Positions 49,397 to 57,750 of a DNA stretch of 64,000 nucleotides are shown piece by piece (within the stretch, counting starts at the first letter, position 1; each line of letters begins with the position of its first letter). Under the pieces are notes generated by a model. It did no database searches, had not been told where the DNA came from, and worked only from the letters and a program-made list of their open reading frames with translations. The position numbers and the translations under genes are program-made. The DNA is from DATBLE01 sp963719325 (GTDB taxonomy: Bacteria > Actinomycetota > Thermoleophilia > Gaiellales > Gaiellaceae), in assembly GCA_963719325.1 (NCBI GenBank), contig CAVRBW010000025.1, positions 18,388-82,387 of the forward strand. The letters run 5' to 3'.

Positions 49397-50127
49397 TCGA
49401 GCGGGGCTCGGTCCTCGTCACCGGCGGGTCCCGGGGAGTCGGCAGAGCGATCGCACGGCGGTTCGCCGAGCTGGGCGCGAAGCGGATCGTGATCGGCTAC
49501 CTGCGGAACGACCGCGCCGCCGAGGAGACCGCCGACGAGCTGCGCTCCCTCGGCGCCGACCCTGTGCTCATCCGCGGCAACGTCGCCTCCGCGAGGGTGG
49601 CCGAGCAGGTCGCCGGCCTCGGCCCGCTGGACGTCCTCGTGCACGCCGCCGCGACCGGCGTCATCCGCTCCGCGCTCGAGACCTCGGACAAGCACTTCGA
49701 CTGGACGCTCGCGGCGAATGCCCGTGCCTTCCTGTCCCTCGCGCGAGCCGCCGCGCCGCAGATGCGCTCGGGATCGTCGATCGTCGCTCTCTCCAGCCTG
49801 GGCTCCGAGCGCGTCCTCGAGAACTACGTTCTCGTCGGCACCTCGAAGGCGGCGCTCGAGGCGCTCGTCCGCTACCTCGCGGTCGAGCTCGCCCCGCGCG
49901 GGGTTCGAGTGAACGCGGTTTCCGGCGGGGTGATCGAGACCGACGCCCTCGACCACTTCCCGAACCGGGAGCAGATGCTCTCCTGGAGCCGGGAACGCAC
50001 CCCGGCCGGCAGGCTCGTCGAGCCTCGGGACATCGCCGACGCGGTGGCGTTCCTGTGCTCGCCGCAGGCCGAGATGATCCGAGGGCAGACGCTGATCGTC
50101 GACGGCGGCTTCTCGCTCGTCGTCTGA
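49393..50127 (+). CDS. fabL: Enoyl-ACP reductase, FabL type
   Basis: 244 residues of SDR fold. VLVTGGSRGVGRAIARRFAE binds NAD(P)H. The segment ENYVLVGTSKAALEALVRYL followed by NAVSGGVIETDALDHFPNRE and TPAGRLVEPRDIADAVAFL is very close to FabL (enoyl reductase III) as remembered from Bacillus subtilis, and unlike FabG or FabI. It should reduce enoyl-ACP in the last step of the fatty-acid cycle. The start is TTG, overlapping the preceding small gene. Confidence 0.82.
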   Translation: MIERGSVLVTGGSRGVGRAIARRFAELGAKRIVIGYLRNDRAAEETADELRSLGADPVLIRGNVASARVAEQVAGLGPLDVLVHAAATGVIRSALETSDKHFDWTLAANARAFLSLARAAAPQMRSGSSIVALSSLGSERVLENYVLVGTSKAALEALVRYLAVELAPRGVRVNAVSGGVIETDALDHFPNREQMLSWSRERTPAGRLVEPRDIADAVAFLCSPQAEMIRGQTLIVDGGFSLVV

Positions 50128-50156
50128 TTCCGACAGCACAGTGGTAGAAGGCACTT

Positions 50157-50828
50157 ATGTGGCCGACGGAGCAGAACCGGCAGGCTTGGAACGAGCGCTA
50201 CAGCGCGGCCGATGAGCCCGTCGCCGGGCTTCCCGACGCCGTCCGCGAGCGGCTGCCCGACCTGCAGGGAAAGCACGTCCTCCACCTGCCGTGTGGAACG
50301 GGTGAGATCGCGGCAAGCCTGATCGCCCTCGGTGCGCTCGTCACCGGTGTCGACTCCGACGAGCGGAGGCTCGCCGCCGCGCGTGAGCTGGCGCCCGACG
50401 CCGCCTTCTTCCAGGCAGAGCCGCAGGAGCTGCCGCTCCAGTTCCGGCGGGGCCGCTTCGACCTCGTCTACGCGGGCGAGGGGACGGTCGCGTCGGTCCC
50501 GGACCTTGCTTCGTTCACATCCGGCCTCGCTGCCGCCCTCCGCCGCAAGGGTCAACTCGTCCTGCACGACTGGCACCCGGTCGCGGCCTGCGTCGAGCCG
50601 ATCAGCCTCCGCTGGCGGGAGAGCTACTTCGACGAGGGCCTGCGGCGGCTCGGACAGATCGCCGTCGCGGTCACCGAGGCGGGCCTGACCCTGCAGGAGC
50701 TGGAGGAGCTTCCCCCGCCTCTGCACGAGGCCGGGGGACGGCTCGATCCGCGCATCCCCACGTACTTCCTGCTGCGCGCCGCGAAGACCGAGCCTCCACA
50801 GCCCGCGCAGCGGCGCCGGCGAGCCTGA
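50157..50828 (+). CDS. Class I SAM-dependent methyltransferase
   Basis: 223 residues. NRQAWNERYSAADE at the N-terminus, HVLHLPCGTGEIAASLIALG (motif I) and VTGVDSDERRLAAAREL (motif II) identify the fold; GEGTVASVPDLASF follows. The N-terminal WxxRY pattern is shared with small-molecule methyltransferases. Substrate unknown. A TAGAAG box lies 6 bases before the ATG, which could be the -10 of a leaderless message. Its position 29 bases after fabL allows co-transcription. Confidence 0.8.
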   Translation: MWPTEQNRQAWNERYSAADEPVAGLPDAVRERLPDLQGKHVLHLPCGTGEIAASLIALGALVTGVDSDERRLAAARELAPDAAFFQAEPQELPLQFRRGRFDLVYAGEGTVASVPDLASFTSGLAAALRRKGQLVLHDWHPVAACVEPISLRWRESYFDEGLRRLGQIAVAVTEAGLTLQELEELPPPLHEAGGRLDPRIPTYFLLRAAKTEPPQPAQRRRRA

Positions 50829-50843
50829 TCCTCTGTCAGTAGT

Positions 50844-50858
50844 TACCCCGATGGGGTA
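50844..50858. promoter_or_regulatory. CsoR-type operator, upstream site
   Basis: TACCCC, GAT, GGGGTA: a perfect inverted repeat of the form bound by copper-sensing CsoR repressors. It lies 50 bases before the small membrane-protein gene and 15 bases after the methyltransferase stop. A similar site precedes copZ, and csoR is 2.6 kb downstream. Confidence 0.7.
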
Positions 50859-50908
50859 TGTGGCGAGAACCTGATGCGCCGCCGCCGCACTCGGCCGAAG
50901 CTGTCTCC

Positions 50909-51037
50909 ATGTATCACCACATGACCAACTGGAGCTGGCTCTTCATGACGTTCGGAGCGGTCTTCTGGGTCGCCACGATCGGCGGGACCGTCTACGTCGC
51001 CGTCCGCCTGGCCCAGCGGCACGGCCGCCGTACGTGA
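50909..51037 (+). CDS. 42-residue membrane protein next to a CsoR operator
   Basis: The product begins MYHHMTNWSWLFMTFGA and continues VFWVATIGGTVYVAVRLAQR, ending in a basic tail (HGRRT). There is one clear hydrophobic segment of about 20 residues. Two His and several Met/Trp at the N-terminus could bind copper (inference). It lies between two CsoR operators, upstream of copZ-copA-csoR, and its start is within normal distance of the first operator. No strong ribosome site is seen. I do not recognise a named family. Confidence 0.55.
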   Translation: MYHHMTNWSWLFMTFGAVFWVATIGGTVYVAVRLAQRHGRRT

Positions 51038-51123
51038 CGAGTCGGCTCGCGGCGGTCGCGAGCCGCCACCCGGGCGACGCGAGTGATCCGGACGGCCGTA
51101 ACACGAGGGCCGCCCTCTCTCGC

Positions 51124-51144
51124 ATATACCCTGCTGGGGTATAT
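51124..51144. promoter_or_regulatory. CsoR-type operator of copZ-copA-csoR
   Basis: ATATACCC, TGCTG, GGGTATAT: an 8-bp perfect inverted repeat with the G-tract centre typical of CsoR sites, overlapping likely -10 sequences and ending just before the GGAAGGAG ribosome site of copZ. CsoR should release it when it binds Cu(I). Confidence 0.75.
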
Positions 51145-51158
51145 TGGAAGGAGCTTCC

Positions 51159-51359
51159 ATGACTGAGCTGACGTACACCGTCCCCGACATGAGCTGCGGC
51201 CACTGCGAGCAGGCGGTCAGCTCCGAGCTCCAGGAGGTTGCCGGCGTCGAGTCCGTCGATGTCGACCTCGACACGAAGCTCGTCACGATTCGTGGCTTCG
51301 ACCTCGACGACGCCGCATTACGTGCAGCGATCGAAGAGGCCGGCTACGAGGCTGCGTAG
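51159..51359 (+). CDS. copZ: Copper chaperone CopZ (HMA domain)
   Basis: 66 residues. MTELTYTVPDMSCGHCEQAV has the Cu(I)-binding Cys13 and Cys16 in MSCGHC; the ferredoxin-like HMA fold ends EEAGYEAA. It carries Cu(I) to the ATPase CopA. A GGAAGGAG ribosome site precedes the ATG, and copA begins 10 bases after the stop. An open frame 15 bases upstream is not needed. Confidence 0.93.
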   Translation: MTELTYTVPDMSCGHCEQAVSSELQEVAGVESVDVDLDTKLVTIRGFDLDDAALRAAIEEAGYEAA

Positions 51360-51369
51360 GACGCGCGTC

Positions 51370-53508
51370 ATGGCCACGGCAACCCAGAGCCACGCGGAGA
51401 CCGAGGTTCGGCTCGATCTCGAGGGGATGACCTGCGCCTCGTGCGCGGCACGGATCGAGAAGAGGCTGAACAAGCTCGACGGAGTCGAGGCAACGGTCAA
51501 CTTTGCGACCGAGCAGGCGACCGTCCACCGCGACCCGGTGATCCCGGTCGAGCAGCTCGTCGCCGCCGTCGAATCGGTCGGCTACAGCGCCCGTCCGTCG
51601 AGCGCCGCTCAGGACACTCATGAGCAGGGTGGGCACCATGACCACGACGACGCGGTCGCCCGCCTGACGCGCCGGCTCGCGCTGGCGGTTGTCCTGACGC
51701 TCCCGGTTGCGCTGCTGGCGATGGCGTCTCCGCTGCAGTTCTCTGGCTGGGAATGGCTCGCTCTCGCACTCTCGACGCCGGTCGTCTTCTACTCCGGCAT
51801 CAGCTTTCACCGGGCTGCGATCAAGAACGCCCGCCACCTTGCCGCCACGATGGACACGCTGATCTCGCTCGGCACGGTCGCGGCCTGGCTCTGGTCGACG
51901 GTTGTGCTCGTCGGCGGCATCGACACCGAGACGTATTACGAGGTCGGGGCCGTCGTGACGACGCTGATCGTGCTCGGCCGCTACCTCGAGGCGCGAGCCA
52001 AAGGACGCTCCTCCGAGGCGATCCGCAAGCTGCTCGAGCTCGGGGCCAAGGAGGCGCGGGTCCTGCGAGACGGCACCGAGGTGCTGATCCCGATCTCCGA
52101 GCTCCAGGTGGACGATCTCTTCGTCGTGCGCCCCGGCGAGAAGATCGCGACGGACGGCGTCGTCGACTCGGGCGAGTCCGCAGTCGACCAGTCGATGCTG
52201 ACGGGCGAGTCGCTGCCGGTCGAGGTGGAGCTCGGCTCCGCAGTCGCGGGCGCGACGGTCAACACGTACGGTCGCCTGGTCGTTCGCGCGACCAAGGTCG
52301 GCGCCGACACTGCGCTGGCCCAGATCGCACGCCTTGTCGATGCCGCCCAGTCGGGCAAGGCGCCGGTGCAGCGCCTCGCCGACCGCGTCTCGGGGGTCTT
52401 CGTGCCGATCGTGATCGCCCTCTCGCTGCTGACCCTCGCCGGCTGGCTTGCCTTCGGCGCCTCCCCGGCGACGGCGTTCACCGCCGCGGTCGCCGTGCTG
52501 ATCATCGCCTGCCCCTGCGCCCTCGGCCTGGCGACCCCCACAGCGCTGATGGTCGGCACCGGCCGCGGGGCCCAGCTCGGCGTGCTGATCAAGGGACCGG
52601 AGATCCTGGAGCAGACCCGTCGCGTCGACACGATCGTCCTCGACAAGACCGGCACCGTCACCGAGGGCAGGATGGAGCTCGCAGACGTCGCCCTCCTGAA
52701 CGGCGCCTCGCGCGCCGACGTGCTCCGCCTGGCGGGCGCCGTCGAGGCAGCGTCGGAGCACCCGATCGCGCAGGCGGTCGCGAAGGCGGCGCGCGCCGAG
52801 GTCGGTGCGCTGCCGGCAGTTACAGCTTTCAGGAGCGAGTCCGGTGTCGGCGTCAGCGGCCTCGTCGAGGGCCGCGCGGTCGCGGTCGGCCGCCGCGACG
52901 GACGGATCGAGGTCTCCTGGGACAGCGTTCCACGCGCGACGCTGACGGTCCGCGACACGGTGAAGCCCTCGAGCGCCGAGGCGATCGCCGAGCTCAAGGC
53001 GCTCGGTCTGACCCCGATCCTCCTGACGGGCGACTCGCGCGAGACGGCAGAGCGCGTCGCCCGAGAAGTAGGCATCGAGCGCGTGCTCGCAGAGGTCTAC
53101 CCCGACGACAAGGTTCGCGAGGTCGAACGACTGCAGGCCGAAGGCCACCAGGTCGCGATGGTCGGAGACGGCGTCAACGACGCGCCCGCCCTGGCCCAGT
53201 CCGATCTCGGGCTCGCGATCGGGACCGGCACCGACGTCGCCATCGAAGCTTCGGATCTGACGCTCGTCTCGGGTGACCTGCGGGCGGCCGCTGATGCCAT
53301 CCGGCTCGCCCGTAAGACCCTCCGCACGATCAAGGGCAACCTCTTCTGGGCATTCGCCTACAACGTCGCCGCGATCCCACTCGCGATCAGCGGCCTGCTG
53401 AATCCGATCGTCGCTGCGGCGGCGATGGCGTGCTCCAGCCTCTTCGTCGTCACGAACAGCCTGCGCCTGCGCCGTTTCACGAGCCAACGGGAGGAACTAC
53501 ACCAATGA
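51370..53508 (+). CDS. copA: Copper-exporting P-type ATPase
   Basis: 712 residues. One N-terminal HMA domain (GMTCASC, Cys22/Cys25) precedes the P1B ATPase core: LTGES in the actuator domain, ACPCALGLATPT (the CPC metal site in a membrane helix), DKTGTVTEG (phosphorylated Asp), SEHPIAQAV (nucleotide-binding HP) and GDGVNDAPALAQSDLG. A His-rich stretch (HEQGGHHDHDDA) lies between the HMA and membrane parts. It pumps Cu(I) out of the cytoplasm. csoR overlaps its stop (ATGA). Confidence 0.96.
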   Translation: MATATQSHAETEVRLDLEGMTCASCAARIEKRLNKLDGVEATVNFATEQATVHRDPVIPVEQLVAAVESVGYSARPSSAAQDTHEQGGHHDHDDAVARLTRRLALAVVLTLPVALLAMASPLQFSGWEWLALALSTPVVFYSGISFHRAAIKNARHLAATMDTLISLGTVAAWLWSTVVLVGGIDTETYYEVGAVVTTLIVLGRYLEARAKGRSSEAIRKLLELGAKEARVLRDGTEVLIPISELQVDDLFVVRPGEKIATDGVVDSGESAVDQSMLTGESLPVEVELGSAVAGATVNTYGRLVVRATKVGADTALAQIARLVDAAQSGKAPVQRLADRVSGVFVPIVIALSLLTLAGWLAFGASPATAFTAAVAVLIIACPCALGLATPTALMVGTGRGAQLGVLIKGPEILEQTRRVDTIVLDKTGTVTEGRMELADVALLNGASRADVLRLAGAVEAASEHPIAQAVAKAARAEVGALPAVTAFRSESGVGVSGLVEGRAVAVGRRDGRIEVSWDSVPRATLTVRDTVKPSSAEAIAELKALGLTPILLTGDSRETAERVAREVGIERVLAEVYPDDKVREVERLQAEGHQVAMVGDGVNDAPALAQSDLGLAIGTGTDVAIEASDLTLVSGDLRAAADAIRLARKTLRTIKGNLFWAFAYNVAAIPLAISGLLNPIVAAAAMACSSLFVVTNSLRLRRFTSQREELHQ

Positions 53509-53816
53509 GCACCGTCGGGACCACGCCCACATACGGGTACAGCAAGGACAAGGATGCGCTGATCAAGCGTCTGCACCGGATCGAAGGTCAGGTGCGCGGC
53601 GTCGAGAAGATGGTCGAGCAGGACCGGTACTGCATCGACATCCTCACCCAGATCGCCGCCGTCAACACGGCCCTCGACGCGCTCGCGTTCAAGATCCTCG
53701 ACGAGCACGTTCGCCATTGCGTGGCGGGCGCCCTCACCTCGGGCGACGAAGCCGACGCGCAGACGAAGACCGAGGAGCTGCTCGAAGCCGTGCAGCGCTT
53801 CGCGCGCACCCGCTAG
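53505..53816 (+). CDS. csoR: Copper-sensing repressor CsoR
   Basis: 103 residues, all-helical. KRLHRIEGQVRGVEKMV is the DNA-binding helix block. Cys43 (RYCIDIL), His68 and Cys72 (DEHVRHC) have the C-x24-H-x3-C spacing of the CsoR Cu(I) site. It represses the operators at 50844-50858 and 51124-51144 (inference from motif), so the module is autoregulated. Coupled to copA through ATGA. Confidence 0.93.
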   Translation: MSTVGTTPTYGYSKDKDALIKRLHRIEGQVRGVEKMVEQDRYCIDILTQIAAVNTALDALAFKILDEHVRHCVAGALTSGDEADAQTKTEELLEAVQRFARTR

Positions 53817-53829
53817 GCATTCCTCCGGC

Positions 53830-53835
53830 CATACT
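53830..53835 (+). promoter_or_regulatory. Possible -10 of a leaderless ltrA-like message
   Basis: CATACT, then 6 bases, then the ATG at 53842, without a ribosome site. Spacing fits leaderless actinobacterial starts. No -35 is clear. Confidence 0.3.
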
Positions 53836-53841
53836 CGCGGG

Positions 53842-55050
53842 ATGGACGCCACCGGCTCCGAGCGTCAGCGCTCGATCATCCCCGACATCCCGTACATCCG
53901 CCCCCGCGCCGGCGAGCAGCGCGCGACATTCTTCGAGCTGTTCTTCGACCTGGTCTACGTCTTCGCGGTCACACAGCTCTCCCATCACCTGCTCGCGAGC
54001 CTGACCTGGGACGGCGCCGCCGAGACCGCGTTCATGCTGGTCGCCGTCTACTGGGCGTGGAACTACACGACCTGGATGGCCAACTGGTTCGACCCGGACG
54101 CCGTGCCCGTTCGCCTGATTCTCGTCTTCGTCATGCTGGCGAGCCTCCTGATGTCCGTGGCCATCCCCCACGGCTTCGGCAACGACGCCCTCCTGTTCGC
54201 CTGCAGCTACTCGGTGCTGCAAATGGGTCGAAACGCCTTCGTGGTCGCCGTCACACCGCCCGGAGCCTTCAATCGGAACTTTCGACAGATCCTCGCCTGG
54301 AGCGCCCTCTCGGCACCGCTGTGGGTCGCGGGCGGGCTCGCGTCGAACGAGGTGCGCTGGCCACTCTGGCTGGGCGCGCTCGGACTCGACCTGGCGGCAC
54401 CGGCGGTGATGTTCTGGCTGCCCAGGCTCGGATCGACACCGACGAGCCAATGGCAGATCGAGGGACGCCACTTCGCGGAGCGCTTCCAGCTGTTCGTGAT
54501 CATCGCGCTCGGCGAAAGCATCGTCCTGGCGGGCGTGACGGCGTCCGACACCGGCCTCGGCGGGACTCATGTGGTCGCACTCGGGCTCGCCTTTCTCAGC
54601 TCGACAGCCTTGTGGTGGCTCTACTTCGGCCGCGTCGCGGCGGCGGCCGCCGAGCGGATCGGCTCAAGCGTCGCGACGCAGGCCGGGCGGCTCGGGCGCG
54701 ACGTCTACACGTACCTCCATCTGCCAATCGTCGCCGGGATCGTGCTCGCCGCGGTCGGGGACGAGCGCCTGATCGCGCATCCGAGAGCCGATCTGCATGC
54801 GGCGGGCTCGCTGGTAACCCTCGGCGGGCCGGCTCTCTACCTCGCCGGCGTGATCGTCTGCGCCGCCCGAGTCGGATCTCCGCAGAGCGTCCCGCGCCTG
54901 GCGGCGAGCATCCTGTTGCTCGCGTTGATGCCGGTTGCCACCGAGATGAGCGGATGGATCGCCGCCGTGGTCGTCACGGTCGTGCTCGGATCGGTCGTGG
55001 TCGTCGAGCAGCTCGGACAGAGAGGCGACCGGGCTAACGCTCGCGCATGA
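53842..55050 (+). CDS. LtrA-family membrane protein (low temperature requirement A)
   Basis: 402 residues, about ten hydrophobic segments. ATFFELFFDLVYVFAVTQLS near the N-terminus, YWAWNYTTWMANWFDPD and RFQLFVIIALGESIVLAGV are the conserved blocks of LtrA. The family's molecular activity is unknown; the name comes from a Listeria cold-growth mutant. It follows csoR by 25 bases and may have its own leaderless start. The 3' end overlaps the next, opposite gene by 17 bases. Confidence 0.88.
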   Translation: MDATGSERQRSIIPDIPYIRPRAGEQRATFFELFFDLVYVFAVTQLSHHLLASLTWDGAAETAFMLVAVYWAWNYTTWMANWFDPDAVPVRLILVFVMLASLLMSVAIPHGFGNDALLFACSYSVLQMGRNAFVVAVTPPGAFNRNFRQILAWSALSAPLWVAGGLASNEVRWPLWLGALGLDLAAPAVMFWLPRLGSTPTSQWQIEGRHFAERFQLFVIIALGESIVLAGVTASDTGLGGTHVVALGLAFLSSTALWWLYFGRVAAAAAERIGSSVATQAGRLGRDVYTYLHLPIVAGIVLAAVGDERLIAHPRADLHAAGSLVTLGGPALYLAGVIVCAARVGSPQSVPRLAASILLLALMPVATEMSGWIAAVVVTVVLGSVVVVEQLGQRGDRANARA

Positions 55051-55327
55051 AGCCCTGGCGGGCGGCGCTGACCAGCGCGACCGCCTCGGGGAACAGGACG
55101 CGCATCGCATCGCGGAGCGCGAGGGCCTGCTCGTCCGGGCCGCCCTTCGCCTCGACTCGGCCGAGGGCCGCCGCCGTGAGCTCGACCGCCGTGTTCAGCG
55201 TCAGGGTCGCGAACTGCTCGCGCTGCGCCTCGGCGACCGTCTCCGCCTGCTGCTCGGCGAACTCGCGAAGGCCGCGCATCAGGTCCTCGGGGTCTCCGCC
55301 GAACGGGAAGTTGAACCCGCCCTCCAC
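55034..55327 (-). CDS. Small hypothetical protein
   Basis: 97 residues from a GTG at 55327. FNFPFGGDPEDLMRGLREFA, then a helical, Gln/Glu-rich middle (EQQAETVAEAQREQFATL) and TAVELTAAALGRVEAKGGPD. It looks all-helical and soluble; I do not recognise a family. The next gene upstream on the same strand (55366) is also uncharacterised, 38 bases away. The longer frame upstream lies over that gene and is ignored. Confidence 0.6.
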   Translation of the reverse strand: MEGGFNFPFGGDPEDLMRGLREFAEQQAETVAEAQREQFATLTLNTAVELTAAALGRVEAKGGPDEQALALRDAMRVLFPEAVALVSAARQGFMRER

Positions 55328-55365
55328 GGCAGAAGCGTACCCGCAGCGCGGAGGAGCGAGCGGCG

Positions 55366-55914
55366 CTACCGGAGCTCCACCTTGTAGCCGCCGAGCACCT
55401 CGCGCTCGAGGTCCTCGACGACACCCGTCCCCTGCTTCATCGCCTCGGCGAACGGCGACCGGGCCGTTTCGCCGAGCGCCTGCTCGAGCCGTCGGGTGGC
55501 GTTCCCGATTGCGTCGAGGTACTCGGGGCTTGCCAGCCTGGGCACGTGGCCGAGCGCGCGCTCGAGCGCGAGCGCGGCTGCCTCCGCCTCGTCGATCCCC
55601 TCCGGCTGCTCGGTCAGCCTCACGGAGACGAGGTCGGCGCGGAGGTCTTCGAGCTTGCCCCCGCCCGCAGATTCCTCCGCGAGCTCGCAGAGCGCGGCGA
55701 TCGAGACCGCAGCGCGGACGAGCAACCGATCGTCGACCGGCCGCGCCTGGTCGTCGAGCGCGAGCCACTGGCGCGACTTCCCCTGGAACGCGCAGAGGTA
55801 GATCCGGCTTCCGAGCGTCGGCTCGGTCGCGATCACGCCGACCAGCTCCTCGCCGGGAGCCGCGTGGCCACCGGCGACCGCGGCGATGCGCTCGAGCTCG
55901 GCGTCCAGTCCCAT
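55366..55914 (-). CDS. Hypothetical protein
   Basis: 182 residues from the ATG at 55914. ELVGVIATEPTLGSRIYLCAF, then GKSRQWLALDDQARPVDDR and RAAVSIAALCELAEESAGGG suggest a beta-rich N-terminal half and a helical C-terminal half. No named family is recognised. It is divergent from the coiled-coil protein gene (33 bases apart) and is probably co-transcribed with the 97-residue protein. Confidence 0.62.
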   Translation of the reverse strand: MGLDAELERIAAVAGGHAAPGEELVGVIATEPTLGSRIYLCAFQGKSRQWLALDDQARPVDDRLLVRAAVSIAALCELAEESAGGGKLEDLRADLVSVRLTEQPEGIDEAEAAALALERALGHVPRLASPEYLDAIGNATRRLEQALGETARSPFAEAMKQGTGVVEDLEREVLGGYKVELR

Positions 55915-55947
55915 TGGTCCGAAAGTGTCGCCTACCATGGGGACCCG

Positions 55948-56955
55948 ATGTTCCGGAAGCGCGCGACGCAGGACGAGCAGCTGGCCGAGGCCAGGGCACG
56001 GCTGAGGGCAGCCGCCGACGACGAGCTCCGGGAGCGAGAGACCGAGCTGCAGCACACGCTCTCCGTCGCCCGCGCCGAGACGACCGCCATGCTCGCGCAG
56101 GAGCATCGGCGGCTCGCCGACGAGCAACGGGACGAGCTCGTCCGATCCGAGCAACGCGTCCTCACGGAGCTGACCGGAAAGCTGATCTCGGCCCAGAAGC
56201 AGATCGAGACCAAGCTCACCGCCTGGACGCAGGATCTCGAACGCGTCCGAGAGGGGCTCGCGACCCAGCTCGCCCGGCTCGAGCAGCGGCAGCGCCAGTT
56301 GATCTCCGACGCCGAGGTGCGGTTTGCCACCGAGACGGAGCATCTGGTCTCCGACACGGAAGACCACCGGAATGCGCTCGTTCGGCTCCGGCAGGACATC
56401 GAACGGCAGATCAAGGAGACGGTCGAGGTGTCGGCCAACGAGCTCGAGACCCATGCGGCCGAACGCCGCCGAGCCCTGCACGAGGTCGCCGACCGGCTGC
56501 GCAACCGGGAGCGCGGCCTTGCCGAGCAGATCGACCGCGAGCAGACCGAATCGACGAGGAAGGTCAGCGAGGCGTTCGCCGACGTCGAGCGCCGGCTGGT
56601 CGACCAGGTGGAACGCTCCGTCGCCCGCGAGGCGACGCGATTGACCGAGGCCGCGGCGGTGGAGTTCAACGCGACGATCCGCTCCACGCGGGAGGAGGCC
56701 GCGCGCAGGCTGTCCCGCGAGCTCGACCGTGCGATCGACTCGTTCTCGCGCCAGGCCGAGCGGCTGCTTGCCGAGAAGCTCACCGAGGTGGGCGACTCCG
56801 GCGGCAACCGGATCGAGCGCCGGATCCAGGCCGTCACCGACACGCTCGAGCGACGGCAGGAGGAGTTCCTGACGGCGCTGGAGGAGCGGATGGGCAAGGT
56901 CGAAGCGGCCGTGCGACAGCGGATGGAGAGTCTCACCGGCTCGCCTCGCGACTGA
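55948..56955 (+). CDS. Long coiled-coil protein
   Basis: 335 residues from the ATG at 55948 (MFRKRATQDEQLAEA). Almost the whole chain is charged heptad-like helix (RETELQHTLSVARAETTAML, ERRRALHEVADRLRNRERGL), without proline-rich breaks, membrane segments or a nucleotide site. Such proteins can be scaffolds, as with DivIVA-like or bactofilin-linked factors, but no family is recognised. It is divergent from two uncharacterised genes. Confidence 0.7.
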   Translation: MFRKRATQDEQLAEARARLRAAADDELRERETELQHTLSVARAETTAMLAQEHRRLADEQRDELVRSEQRVLTELTGKLISAQKQIETKLTAWTQDLERVREGLATQLARLEQRQRQLISDAEVRFATETEHLVSDTEDHRNALVRLRQDIERQIKETVEVSANELETHAAERRRALHEVADRLRNRERGLAEQIDREQTESTRKVSEAFADVERRLVDQVERSVAREATRLTEAAAVEFNATIRSTREEAARRLSRELDRAIDSFSRQAERLLAEKLTEVGDSGGNRIERRIQAVTDTLERRQEEFLTALEERMGKVEAAVRQRMESLTGSPRD

Positions 56956-57076
56956 GCAACGCGGTGCCGACCGTCGCCCTGCCGTGGAAACGCGCACGTA
57001 AACATTCCGTTAGGTGCTCTGGGCATTCAAACTTTCCCGCGGAGGGATCGTCTAGGAAAGCGCGAAGCAGACCCGC

Positions 57077-57280
57077 GTGAGCGAGTTGATCGAGATGATC
57101 GAGACCGAAAAGACAGAGCACTCGAAAGTCCAGAGCTGGCGACTCCACGTGCTCATCGAGGCCGGATATCCGCTACCCCTCGCGGAGAAGCTCGCGGACA
57201 GCGAAGCCGACCTCCATCGGGCGGTCGAGCTCGTCGGCGCCGGCTGCGGCCACGAGATCGCGGCGCGGATTCTCCTCTAG
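57077..57280 (+). CDS. Small conserved-looking hypothetical protein
   Basis: 67 residues from a GTG. VQSWRLHVLIEAGYPLPLAEKLADSEADLH, given as VQSWRLHVLIEAGYPL then PLAEKLADSEADLH, and ELVGAGCGHEIAARILL. The pattern of a Trp-Arg helix followed by an acidic helix and a Gly-Cys-Gly-His turn resembles short actinobacterial proteins of unknown role that I have seen, but I cannot name it. The 121-base upstream gap (56956-57076) has no gene; it contains a GAGGGATCGTCTAGG stretch of unknown meaning. The MOSC gene converges 4 bases later. Confidence 0.6.
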   Translation: MSELIEMIETEKTEHSKVQSWRLHVLIEAGYPLPLAEKLADSEADLHRAVELVGAGCGHEIAARILL

Positions 57281-57284
57281 TCGG

Positions 57285-57728
57285 TCAGCTGGCAGTGACG
57301 ATCGGATCGCCCGGGCGAAGCTCGCCGCCGGCGAGGATCTCGGCGTGTAACCCAGCTCGGTGGAGGCCTTTGATCACGCCCGGCTGGGTCATCGACTCCA
57401 GGTGCGTGCAGGGCTCGGAGAGCTCGACTCCGCGGCACTCGAGCTCGCCGACGCGGAACTCACGGCCGACCAGCTCGGCGAGCCGCACGCCGCGCGTGAG
57501 AACGTTCCGGCGCGAGGCGGCACCGTCGAGCGCGATTCCGTGCTCCGCCTGCAAGGCCTCGAGCGCTTCGGCCTCGATCAGGGTCAGCGCGGCCTCGGGC
57601 CGTCCCTCGTCGAAGTAGCGGTTCCCCTCGAGCCCCTTGCCGGCGACCGCTCGCGCCGACGAGACCGGCTGCGGAACGACACCGTGCTCGGCGCTGATAA
57701 ATATCGCCTCGACCCTCCCCGCGCTCAC
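57285..57728 (-). CDS. MOSC-domain protein
   Basis: 147 residues. VAGKGLEGNRYFDEGRPEAA, LTLIEAEALEAL, RRNVLTRGVRLAELVGREF and LSEPCTHLESM, the last with the conserved Cys that binds sulfur or molybdenum cofactor in the family. Stand-alone MOSC proteins (YiiM-like) are linked to detoxification of N-hydroxylated compounds and to cofactor sulfuration. Divergent from xseA, 22 bases apart. Confidence 0.86.
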   Translation of the reverse strand: MSAGRVEAIFISAEHGVVPQPVSSARAVAGKGLEGNRYFDEGRPEAALTLIEAEALEALQAEHGIALDGAASRRNVLTRGVRLAELVGREFRVGELECRGVELSEPCTHLESMTQPGVIKGLHRAGLHAEILAGGELRPGDPIVTAS

Positions 57729-57750
57729 ACCCTCATCTTACGATGACCGG

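Noticed and set aside
51283..53487. Long minus-strand frame opposite copA
   Set aside because: Antisense of a strongly conserved ATPase; composition is dominated by Arg, Gly, Asp and Gln.
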